Shown here: positions 22,188 to 29,050 of the stretch, piece after piece | Layout: every line of letters begins with the position of its first letter | Numbering within the stretch: the stretch's first letter is position 1 | NCBI GenBank assembly: GCA_016865865.1 | Contig: VGOC01000031.1 | Span: 1 to 32,812 of the forward strand | Direction of reading: 5' to 3' | Length of the DNA: 32,812 nucleotides | DNA from: Chloroflexota bacterium | GTDB taxonomy: Bacteria > Chloroflexota > Anaerolineae > Anaerolineales > UBA11858 | The notes under the pieces: model-generated | The model's database searches: none | The model's input: the letters and a program-made list of their open reading frames with translations, nothing else | What the model was told of the DNA's origin: nothing | Made by a program: the position numbers and the translations under genes

Positions 22188-24105
22188 AATAGATGATCTC
22201 GGTCGGGATCTCGAAAACTTCATCGTATCCTCGTTCGACGCACTCCAGGTTCTCTCGCACGACCTGCTCACCGCGTTTACCGAACTTGTTTCTCAGCGCG
22301 CTTTCCGCGGCTTCGAAGAGCTTCTCGCGCGAGAAACCCGCCCTGGTCACAAATGGCGCGACCTTCAGGTAAATCCCCAGCAAGACGATCCCCTGCATAC
22401 GCACTTCCAGAGATGGATCACTGGCGACTTCGCGAGCGATGCGAGCGGCATCCAGCGCCAGGACGCGGGCTTTCCGCTCGCTGATGACCTGCCGCGCGTA
22501 GGGTGGAATCCGTCTCCAAATCTCTTCAGGATCGGTATTGGGGGTGTTGATGAACACCGTCCCGCCCTGCGCCAGACCAGCGACCGGCCTGCTGGTGTAG
22601 AAGGCGTTGAAATCGTTGAGCGGAATGAATTCCAGGCTGTTCATCTCGCTGTGGACGCGAATTCTATCTTCGGCGACCGTCAGATAATAAGTGGTCGGCA
22701 GCCCTTTCTTCTCGGCTCCGTACAACGGGTAGGCCTGGACGTTCAGGCCGAACAACTCCCCGACCACATCGGCGATGACCTTGTTGGTGGTCACCGATCC
22801 AAACCCGCCGATGGAATGGCCCCGCATCGAGAAGGCGCCCTCGGGGCGGATATCCGGCTCCTCGGCGACCGGCAGGGCGGTTTCGTGATCTATGCCCAGG
22901 GAGAAGAATTTGCGCGCCCCGCTGTTGACTATGTGATCGAATGTAGCGATGAAATGCCCGGGGTGGATATCGCGGCTGCCCAATCCGGCAGAGCCGCTGT
23001 AGATCGCCGGGATGCGCTCGATCTCCCCATCAACGAGAGCATCTGCGAAGGCAGATTTGATCTCCATGGTGAGGGGGTTGGACTGGGCAATGGGGTTGTC
23101 CATGCGCTCGATGACGGCGAATCCCTTGAGATTCTTCAGGGCGGAGACGATCTGTTTCCCCGGGAAGGGGCGGAAACTGGTCACATGCAGCGCGCCCACC
23201 TTCCTCCCCCGCTCGCGCATATAGTCCACCGTCGCCTCGGCGGTCTCGATCATGCTGCCCATCCCCACCACGGCGTATTCGGCGCCTTCCAGCCGGTATG
23301 GCTCCACCAGGTCGTAGCGGCGGCCGGTCATCTGGTAGAAGGTCTCCATCGCTTCCTCCACCGCGCCTTCGACCTGATCGTAGAATTCACGCTGGGCGAT
23401 CTTGCCCTTCATGTAGCTATCCTGGTTTTGGACGCCGCCGCTCAGGATGGGGTGGTAGGGGTCCATCAGGTTGATGAGGCGTTCGCCAGGATGCCCCATG
23501 AATTCCTTCATCATCGCAGGTTCGGGCAAGAGCACATCTTCGACGGTGTGGGTGGTCAAGAAACCATCCTGGACGTTCATGAAGGGCGTGGCGCAGTTCT
23601 CGGCGGCCCTGCGGCAGATCAAGGCCAGATCGCCTGCGCCCTGGGCGTTCCTGGCGAAGAGCATCCCCCAGCCGGTATCGGCCACCGCCATGACGTCATC
23701 ATGTCCGGCGTGGACGTTGAGGGCCTGGCTGGTAAGCGCGCGAGCGCCGATGTGGAACACCACCGGCAGGCGTTTGCCCGCGATGGTAAAAAGCACCTCT
23801 TTCATCAGAACCAGCCCCTGGCCCGAGGTGAAGTTGGTCACCCGTCCCCCGGCAGCGGCAAATCCCTCGGCAGCCGAGGCAGAACTGTGCTCCGATTCGG
23901 GTTCCATGAAAATCAGGGTCTCACCCCATAAATTCTTCTTGCCGTTGGCAACCTCGGCCTGATATCCCACCCCCATGATCGTGGACGATGTGATGGGATA
24001 GGCGCACGAGGCCTGGGTGATATGCGATTCGACCCAAACGACATGGCTGCCCCCATCAGCCGTCGTCGGGATACCCGGATAGGGGGGTTTTCCGTTGTTC
24101 GACAT
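22186..24105 (-). CDS. porA: Pyruvate:ferredoxin oxidoreductase, fused alpha and gamma subunits
   Basis: Partner of PorB. The N-terminal two-thirds is the alpha subunit: CAYPITSSTIMGVGYQAEVANG (about 34-55), the FTSGQGLVLMKEVL segment and the core HIGARALTSQALNVHAGHDDVMA. The last third, from about HSIGGFGSVTTNKVIADVVGELFG, is the gamma subunit. 639 residues. This alpha-gamma plus delta-beta split mirrors the halves of the single-chain bacterial enzyme. ATG 24105 has CAGGAG 9 bp upstream. The last codons and stop coincide with the end of hairpin element 2. The enzyme supplies reduced ferredoxin under low oxygen, in keeping with the denitrification genes elsewhere in the window. Confidence 0.93.
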   Translation of the reverse strand: MSNNGKPPYPGIPTTADGGSHVVWVESHITQASCAYPITSSTIMGVGYQAEVANGKKNLWGETLIFMEPESEHSSASAAEGFAAAGGRVTNFTSGQGLVLMKEVLFTIAGKRLPVVFHIGARALTSQALNVHAGHDDVMAVADTGWGMLFARNAQGAGDLALICRRAAENCATPFMNVQDGFLTTHTVEDVLLPEPAMMKEFMGHPGERLINLMDPYHPILSGGVQNQDSYMKGKIAQREFYDQVEGAVEEAMETFYQMTGRRYDLVEPYRLEGAEYAVVGMGSMIETAEATVDYMRERGRKVGALHVTSFRPFPGKQIVSALKNLKGFAVIERMDNPIAQSNPLTMEIKSAFADALVDGEIERIPAIYSGSAGLGSRDIHPGHFIATFDHIVNSGARKFFSLGIDHETALPVAEEPDIRPEGAFSMRGHSIGGFGSVTTNKVIADVVGELFGLNVQAYPLYGAEKKGLPTTYYLTVAEDRIRVHSEMNSLEFIPLNDFNAFYTSRPVAGLAQGGTVFINTPNTDPEEIWRRIPPYARQVISERKARVLALDAARIAREVASDPSLEVRMQGIVLLGIYLKVAPFVTRAGFSREKLFEAAESALRNKFGKRGEQVVRENLECVERGYDEVFEIPTEIIY

Positions 24106-24156
24106 GTGGCTTACTCCTGTTTTTACGATCCTATTATTATTTCGACCTATTCTATC

Positions 24157-24205
24157 ATATATGTCGCCCCGAATCCTCTACTCGTAGTTTTTTCAGTAGA
24201 CTCAA
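24157..24205. repeat. Solo arm of hairpin element 2 family
   Basis: A near-identical copy, in the same orientation, of the right arm of the element at 22065-22187: ATATATGTCGCCCCGAATCC...GTAGTTTTTTCAGTAGACTCAA, with few mismatches over about 48 bp. No left arm or central stem is present. It lies just upstream of porA, so porA is bracketed by two copies of the same arm. Its end is also the target of the next element. Confidence 0.75.
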
Positions 24206-24328
24206 CGTAACTACTCAGCCAAACGGAGAAATTCCCGAAAAAAGGGTGTGCGTGGGGGTGCTGCGCACCCCCACGCACACCCTTTTTTCGGGCTAATCCG
24301 TTCGATGACTGAGCAGTTACGACTCAAC
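24199..24328. mobile_element. Hairpin element 3: MITE-like, with 8-bp target duplication
   Basis: A 114-bp element (24207-24320) bounded by GTAACTACTCAG and its inverse CTGAGCAGTTAC. It is flanked on both sides by the identical 8-mer GACTCAAC (24199-24206, 24321-24328), the mark of a transposition event. The centre is a perfect 28-bp stem with TGC loop (24234-24292; CCCGAAAAAAGGGTGTGCGT...). It has no coding capacity, so it would need a transposase in trans. It is inserted at the end of the solo arm 24157-24205. Confidence 0.8.
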
Positions 24329-24572
24329 AAGAATAATGATTTTTCCGCACCAAAAGGCGATACGAATGTCGCGCAACAAGATTGAGCGATGGATGACAGC
24401 GCATCACTCCCAACAGGCTGTATCTCAGCAGGCGAGAAAGTGTTAAGTCTTATAGACGAACCTTCGACCCACATCTATAGTAGAATTCTTCTGTTGATAG
24501 TTTTCCATAAAGATAAATACAGAATGCTCCCCAATCGGGCTTCGCCAGGGTAGCTAATCGAGAGGAATCATC
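24329..24572. other. Non-coding stretch without recognised features
   Basis: About 240 bp between hairpin element 3 and the glycosyltransferase. The minus-strand ORF 24211-24474 runs through the hairpin element and resembles nothing. I see no tRNA, terminator or convincing promoter here, apart from the GAGAGG Shine-Dalgarno at its right edge. Confidence 0.4.
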
Positions 24573-25301
24573 TTGCAAGGTAAAACGGACCTCATCCACC
24601 GTGATCGGCCGGTATCGGCCATCATCCCTGCCTATAACGAGGCAGAGCATATCAGTTCGCTGCTCGATGTGCTTTGCAAGGTCCGCGCCATATCCGAGAT
24701 CATCGTTGTAGATGATGCTTCCACGGATGACACCGCACAGATCGTTCGCACGCTTGGAGATATGGATGCGCGCATCCTCCTGGCGAGCCTGCCTGCAAAC
24801 CTGGGCAAAGGAGGCGCCATGGCCTCCGGAGCGCAGGCCAGCCAAAACGACCTGATCCTATTTCTGGATGCCGACCTGATACATCTGGAAACCCGGCACG
24901 TCCTGGCACTGATCGAGCCAGTCCAGTCTGGCAGGAGCTGCATGTCTCTGGGATTGTTCAAAGGAGGACGCCTGCTGACCGATTGGTCGCATCGCCTGGC
25001 GCCCTACTTGAGCGGCCAGCGATGTTTGCGATGGAGCGCTTTCCGGGATACCCCTGAACTAGCCGCTGCTCGTTGGGGCGCAGAAGTGGCCCTCAGCCTG
25101 TACGCCTGGCAAAATCGTCTGCCGGTGCAGATCGTACCCCTGGTCGGCGTCACCCACATCATGCGTCCGGAGAAAATCCAGCTCGCCAGCGGACTCGCCT
25201 CGCTGGCGCGCATGTGGCTCGACATCGGCAAATATCTCTTCCGTCATTTCGCCTTCGGGAACAGACCCTCCCTGTATGAATTCTTGAGAAGCAATTCTTA
25301 G
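24573..25301 (+). CDS. Family 2 glycosyltransferase
   Basis: A 242-residue GT-A fold enzyme of the dolichyl-phosphate-mannose-synthase-like GT2 group. The nucleotide-binding start is VSAIIPAYNEAEHI (14-27), with the conserved EIIVVDDASTDDTA and the DXD-like metal site LFLDADLIHL. No transmembrane helix is obvious, so it is probably cytoplasmic or loosely membrane-bound. The donor and acceptor sugars cannot be told from the sequence. The start is a TTG at 24573, with GAGAGG 7 bp upstream and no competing ATG before the conserved core. It stands alone between repeat elements. Confidence 0.88.
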   Translation: MQGKTDLIHRDRPVSAIIPAYNEAEHISSLLDVLCKVRAISEIIVVDDASTDDTAQIVRTLGDMDARILLASLPANLGKGGAMASGAQASQNDLILFLDADLIHLETRHVLALIEPVQSGRSCMSLGLFKGGRLLTDWSHRLAPYLSGQRCLRWSAFRDTPELAAARWGAEVALSLYAWQNRLPVQIVPLVGVTHIMRPEKIQLASGLASLARMWLDIGKYLFRHFAFGNRPSLYEFLRSNS

Positions 25302-25325
25302 TTGAATCCACTGCAAAAACTACTA
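25302..25325. repeat. Solo terminal repeat of element 2 family
   Basis: TTGAATCCACTGCAAAAACT followed by AC matches the terminal repeats at 22065, 22187 and 24203 (consensus TTGAGTCCACTGMAAAAACT, then AC). It has the orientation of a left end. It begins 1 bp after the glycosyltransferase stop. No partner right end was found downstream. Confidence 0.6.
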
Positions 25326-25346
25326 CGAGATGTATAATCAGTACTT

Positions 25347-25411
25347 CACGAAAATTAGATCGAAGACCCGTCCTCGGGTCGCCCAGGGACGGGCTTTTGA
25401 TCTTTTTCGTG
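25347..25411. terminator. Long imperfect hairpin, likely terminator of the glycosyltransferase gene
   Basis: A stem formed by CACGAAAA...AGATCGAAGACCCGTCC and the inverse GGGACGGGCTTTTGATCTTTTT, then CGTG. The GC-rich part is followed by T-rich sequence on the plus strand, as in an intrinsic terminator, and the outer arms make it bidirectional. Confidence 0.6.
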
Positions 25412-25426
25412 TTCTACTGATAATAA

Positions 25427-25453
25427 ATCAGCGTCATCAGCGTTGATCAGCGT
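25427..25453. repeat. Three copies of ATCAGCGT
   Basis: ATCAGCGT occurs at 25427, 25436 and 25446, spaced 9 and 10 bp, in the leader region of the secreted PLAT protein gene. Similar ATCAGCGT strings occur as dispersed repeats in environmental genomes (from memory). They could also be regulator sites. Confidence 0.4.
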
Positions 25454-25519
25454 CTAGGCTGCCCCGTTTAGTTCAAGCTACCCTTTTTGGTTCCGGCTTG
25501 TCCGGGTTAGGAGAACACG

Positions 25520-26812
25520 ATGAATCGGAAGAGAACGTTTGGATTATTATTCGTTTCGGTATGGTTGCTTGTCCTGGCGCAACCTGTCTTTGCAGATTCA
25601 CTTCACACAGAAAGCGCGCAATCTTGTAGCGGCGATCAGGATTGCGATGGGTTATCGGATTACGATGAAGAACGTCTCCTGGATTGGTTCAATCCCTATT
25701 TCATCTTCGACGAGGATGAAAATGCGAACATCCTCGAGGAAACAGCCTTTCTATATCAAGTCACACCCATACGAGCCGAAGATTATCAATTTACGAACGA
25801 TTATCACTTTCTCATCCCTGACGGCGCCATGATCACGATCGTCCTGGCCTGGACGCACGATTATGGCGATGAGATGCTAGGGATCAAGGATCATTGGGGG
25901 GACACCGAGGCGATGAGGATGTACATCGCCAAAAACCCTGGAGGCGGTTGGGAATTAACGGCTCTGCTGATCAAACGCCATTATGATGACCCGGAAGGGT
26001 ACGTACCCGATGAATTCGAGTACAAATCCTACGATCAATCGGGGAACCAGGGATGGCATCCCATCGTCTGGGTTTCGGCAGATAAACATGCCATGTATAG
26101 CTCCTGGGAAGAATGCGACGATTACTCTGTTGGATATGAGTATTGTGGTGGACAGGAGATAGGCGTCTATTCTGACTGGTTGAGCTTCAATGTCGGAGAG
26201 AGATATGACCAGAATTTCGATTTCTTCCCTTCTTCGGGATTCGACGAACTGGTGTGGCGTTTTCCTAATGATTATGCCTGGTCAGATTTTCATTTCTGCG
26301 GAGGGCATCCCAACCCTTCCGCTTCTCATTCAGAATGCGTACCAGGCAGCCTAAATGGCAAATGGTGGCCGCCTCAGGATCTGGATGATTTGAGGTATCA
26401 GATGGGAAAAATCGAAAGGGATACGACGGCGTGGTTTTCTGGACTATATGGTTCTGCATACACCGTTTGGGTTGATACAGGCGATGTGGATCGTGCAGGG
26501 ACAGACGGCGACGTCTTCATCACACTCTTTGGAGATGCTGGATCATACGGTTTCGTAGAACTCGATACACCCGATTACGATGATTTCGAGAGAGGCGATC
26601 AGGATGCTTATGATTTTGGCGTGAGAGACATTGGCAATGTGGAGACGATACGGTTGTGGCATTACGCTCTGGGCGACAATCCCGATTGGTTCCTGGATGG
26701 ATTACGCGTGACCGATAATTGGACGGGAAGAGAATGGGAATGTCCATTCTTTCAATGGATAAGCGCTAATCAGACAGACGAAACGGTGGATCTATCTTGC
26801 TATCCAAGGTAA
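25520..26812 (+). CDS. Secreted protein with Ca-binding loop and C-terminal PLAT/LH2 domain
   Basis: A 430-residue exported protein. A Sec signal peptide (1-25, cut near VFADS) is followed by a calcium-binding-type loop DQDCDGLSDYDEE (about 39-51), a large Trp/Tyr/Asp-rich middle region (60-310, DYHFLIP, WHPIVWVSADKHAMYSS) resembling VPS62-like proteins, and a PLAT/LH2 beta-sandwich (about 312-430: YTVWVDTGDVDRAGTDGDVFITLFG ... DNPDWFLDGLRVTDNWTGREWECPFFQWI). PLAT domains bind lipids or membranes. Catalytic residues are not evident, so the function is unknown. Lipid or cell-surface binding outside the cell is plausible. ATG 25520 has AGGAG upstream. It stands alone, ending before a strong terminator. 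Confidence 0.85.
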   Translation: MNRKRTFGLLFVSVWLLVLAQPVFADSLHTESAQSCSGDQDCDGLSDYDEERLLDWFNPYFIFDEDENANILEETAFLYQVTPIRAEDYQFTNDYHFLIPDGAMITIVLAWTHDYGDEMLGIKDHWGDTEAMRMYIAKNPGGGWELTALLIKRHYDDPEGYVPDEFEYKSYDQSGNQGWHPIVWVSADKHAMYSSWEECDDYSVGYEYCGGQEIGVYSDWLSFNVGERYDQNFDFFPSSGFDELVWRFPNDYAWSDFHFCGGHPNPSASHSECVPGSLNGKWWPPQDLDDLRYQMGKIERDTTAWFSGLYGSAYTVWVDTGDVDRAGTDGDVFITLFGDAGSYGFVELDTPDYDDFERGDQDAYDFGVRDIGNVETIRLWHYALGDNPDWFLDGLRVTDNWTGREWECPFFQWISANQTDETVDLSCYPR

Positions 26813-26836
26813 CATCTAAACTCGAGGGTCAAAGAA

Positions 26837-26866
26837 AGAGCGGGGCCGGCGGCCTCGCTCTTTTTG
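26837..26866 (+). terminator. Intrinsic terminator of the PLAT protein gene
   Basis: Stem AGAGCGGGGCC / GGCCTCGCTCT with loop GGC, followed directly by TTTTTG on the plus strand, 25 bp after the stop codon. Confidence 0.85.
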
Positions 26867-26905
26867 TTGATCCTTTTTCAGCGACGAACATTAATACAGC
26901 GCAAG

Positions 26906-27065
26906 CAGCCTGTCGGAGAGGAACAATTAACGCCCTCCTGCTCACGCCGGATTGTCAAATCCGGCGCTCCAGCGGGCTGTGAGGGGCTGTTTTGCGCCAT
27001 TGGCTGCCTGCTTTAGCCTGGATTTGGCAATCCAGGCCGAGCGAATTTCTCTCTCCGACAAACTG
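26906..27065. repeat. MITE-like element with terminal repeats and two inner hairpins
   Basis: A 160-bp segment bounded by CAGCCTGTCGGAGAG and the inverse of CTCTCCGACAAACTG (13 of 15 positions match). Inside are two hairpins with related loops, GCCGGATTGTCAAATCCGGC and GCCTGGATTTGGCAATCCAG + GC. The right end touches the stop codon of the racemase-family gene on the minus strand. No target duplication was found. Confidence 0.6.
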
Positions 27066-27773
27066 CTAGAGCCGGTATAACATTCCCAACCCCGCGAGCC
27101 TGGGGCAGACTCCTGCTAAACGCAGCAGTTCCCACATTGTAGCCTGGTTTGCGCTGACGACAGGTTTTCCCAGGTCTTTCTCCAACGCCTCTAATGTGTC
27201 GGCGGTGCGGAAGTTCGTACAACTGATGACCACAGCCTCTGCATCGGGGACATCAACTTCCCGAGCCAACTGGTAGGACGCCCCTACCGGCTGGGTATAG
27301 ATGCCATGCGTCAGGCCCATTCCCTTGATCGTCAGCACCTCGAATCCGTTTCCCTCCAGGAATATGCGCAGCCGTCCCGTGACATCATCCGGGTAGGGAG
27401 CGGCGACGGCCAGTTTGCGAACGCCAAGAGAAGATAAAGCCTTCACGATGGCTGTCGAGGTGGTCGTGCAGGGCGCGCCGGCGGCGGCTTCCATTCGCTT
27501 GATGATCTCCTGATCTCTCCCCGCGCCATAGATAAAACTCCCTGATGTGCATGCGTAGCCAATCGAATCGGGGCTGATCACGCTCAGGTGTGCGGCCGCC
27601 TGTTCGATATCGGGGCTATTTGCCTGCTCCTCGAAGACCTCCACAGTCTGCTCGTCGGTAGCCGCGAAGCGGGTGATGTGGACGGTGACACCTTCCGGGA
27701 CTAATTTCCAATACTCGTCATCCAGCGCCCCATCCGCCGGATAAACGATGCCTATTTTTGCACGCCATGACAT
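27066..27773 (-). CDS. Maleate isomerase / Asp-Glu racemase superfamily protein (both Cys present)
   Basis: 235 residues, about normal for the family, whose members (maleate cis-trans isomerase, arylmalonate decarboxylase, EutA) use cysteines in two symmetric half-sites. Both are present: ACTSGSF (Cys75) and SCTNFRT (Cys185), the maleate isomerase pattern. It begins IGIVYPADGALDDEYW and ends RLAGLGMLYRL, like its paralog at 30748. It overlaps the upstream Fe-S subunit by 22 bp, so it is the last gene of the operon. Probable reaction: maleate to fumarate, feeding the neighbouring fumarate-reductase-like enzyme. An EutA-type role in ectoine use is the alternative. Confidence 0.82.
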   Translation of the reverse strand: MSWRAKIGIVYPADGALDDEYWKLVPEGVTVHITRFAATDEQTVEVFEEQANSPDIEQAAAHLSVISPDSIGYACTSGSFIYGAGRDQEIIKRMEAAAGAPCTTTSTAIVKALSSLGVRKLAVAAPYPDDVTGRLRIFLEGNGFEVLTIKGMGLTHGIYTQPVGASYQLAREVDVPDAEAVVISCTNFRTADTLEALEKDLGKPVVSANQATMWELLRLAGVCPRLAGLGMLYRL

Positions 27774-29050
27774 AGGGGATCCTCATCAAACGCCTGCCAC
27801 AGAATCGAGACTGGATGTTTCGTCGGCAAACCGGTTCCACGCCTCATTCGGAGCTGGCAAGGACCGCACTCGCTGACCGCCAGGTCGGGCTGACTCTGGG
27901 CCAGGGCGTCGAGCAGATGCTGCCCAACGGCCAGGCTGAGATCATGCTTCTCGTTCTTCAGACCATAACTCCCTGACAGGCCGCAACAGATGGTATCCAG
28001 CACCTCGATCTGCATTCCGGGGATTCGTTCAAGCAACTCGACGAAAGGCTTGCCGATGCGTTGGGCCTTCAAGTGGCAGGGGGTGTGATAACTCATTCGC
28101 TCCGGAACCGGCTTCAGCTTGCTCAACTCCAGCAGCCCATCTTCGACCAGAATTCTGAGATACTCGCCCAGGTCGTAGGCTCGACTGGCCAACGCCTCGG
28201 CGGCGCGCAATCCCAGAGTCCCGGTGTACTCCTCTTTGAGCATGAGGCTGCCTGTGGTGCAGGCGGCGACCACATCATAGCCCTGCTCCAACCAGGGCAG
28301 AAAGGAAGCCAGATTGGCTTCGGCGCGCCTTCGAGCGCCATCCAAATCGCCATTGCCCACCATCGGCATACCGCAACACTGCTGCTGCGGCACAGCCACA
28401 TGCACCCCCAGGCGGTCGAGCAGCATGACAGTATCTTTCGCGGGCTGTGTGTAACTATAACTGTTGAAACACAGGCACAGGCTGCAATGGTCAATGTTCC
28501 CCTCGACTGGCACCCCCTCCCCCTGTGAAACGGGAATGCCAGCCCCGATCATGGAAGATAGCAAATCAGGCCTGGGTTCCATGCGATCCATCTCGTAGCC
28601 GACCGGGCAGGCAGCCGTGCAGATTGTGCACTCGATACAGCGCGAGACGTTGGCGTAATCCACCTTCGATTCGGGGAGCGCAACGGCCCGAGGCTGTTCG
28701 ACGGCGATCTGCTCCAGTCGTTGTTCGCGCTCCTGCTGGCTGACGACCAGGTCCCTGACGATGGGAAGTTTTGGCAAAGCAGCCAGGGTGATATCGCCGC
28801 CGTCGAGCACTTCCCGGCAGGCTAACACGGGTTTGTTATTCAACAAGACAGCGCATGTGCCGCACTTACTGCTCCGGCAGGATGAGCGAAAGGCCAGCGA
28901 GCTATCCTGATCTTGTTGAATCAATTCCAGAACTTCCAGCACCGTCATGCTTGGATGAAAGTCCACCTGGTACATTTGGGTATAACAGGGCGGCTCACGA
29001 TCTGGATCATACCGCTGGATGTGTACCTGGAAAGTTTTAGCGGATGTCAT
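27752..29050 (-). CDS. Iron-sulfur/CCG subunit of a soluble fumarate-reductase-like enzyme
   Basis: 432 residues, a fusion of an SdhB/FrdB-like part and a HdrB-like part, as in thiol:fumarate reductase TfrB. The [2Fe-2S] ligands are SSCRSSKCGTC and LAC (Cys58, 63, 66, 78), and a [4Fe-4S] motif is CIECTICTAACP (138-149). The second cluster site is odd: CSLCLCFNSYSYTQP (189-203) lacks the usual CxxCxxxCP spacing. Two CCG motifs follow (CCGMP, CCGLSGSYG). There are no membrane helices. The ATGA-type 4-bp overlap with the FAD subunit gene shows coupling. The electron donor could be a thiol pair or a ferredoxin. Confidence 0.85.
   Translation of the reverse strand: MTSAKTFQVHIQRYDPDREPPCYTQMYQVDFHPSMTVLEVLELIQQDQDSSLAFRSSCRSSKCGTCAVLLNNKPVLACREVLDGGDITLAALPKLPIVRDLVVSQQEREQRLEQIAVEQPRAVALPESKVDYANVSRCIECTICTAACPVGYEMDRMEPRPDLLSSMIGAGIPVSQGEGVPVEGNIDHCSLCLCFNSYSYTQPAKDTVMLLDRLGVHVAVPQQQCCGMPMVGNGDLDGARRRAEANLASFLPWLEQGYDVVAACTTGSLMLKEEYTGTLGLRAAEALASRAYDLGEYLRILVEDGLLELSKLKPVPERMSYHTPCHLKAQRIGKPFVELLERIPGMQIEVLDTICCGLSGSYGLKNEKHDLSLAVGQHLLDALAQSQPDLAVSECGPCQLRMRRGTGLPTKHPVSILWQAFDEDPLCHGVQK

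Noticed and set aside
20452-23931. 1159-residue plus-strand ORF opposite porB and porA
   Set aside because: It is the antisense of two well-conserved genes, it runs through the hairpin element, and its translation has no recognisable domain or normal composition. Long antisense frames arise easily in this GC-rich coding DNA.
16907-24292. Hairpins considered as CRISPR repeats
   Set aside because: They are isolated single palindromes kilobases apart with no regular spacer arrangement and no cas genes.
24211-24474. 87-residue minus-strand ORF next to porA
   Set aside because: It reads through the perfect 28-bp stem of element 3 and has no start signal or similarity.
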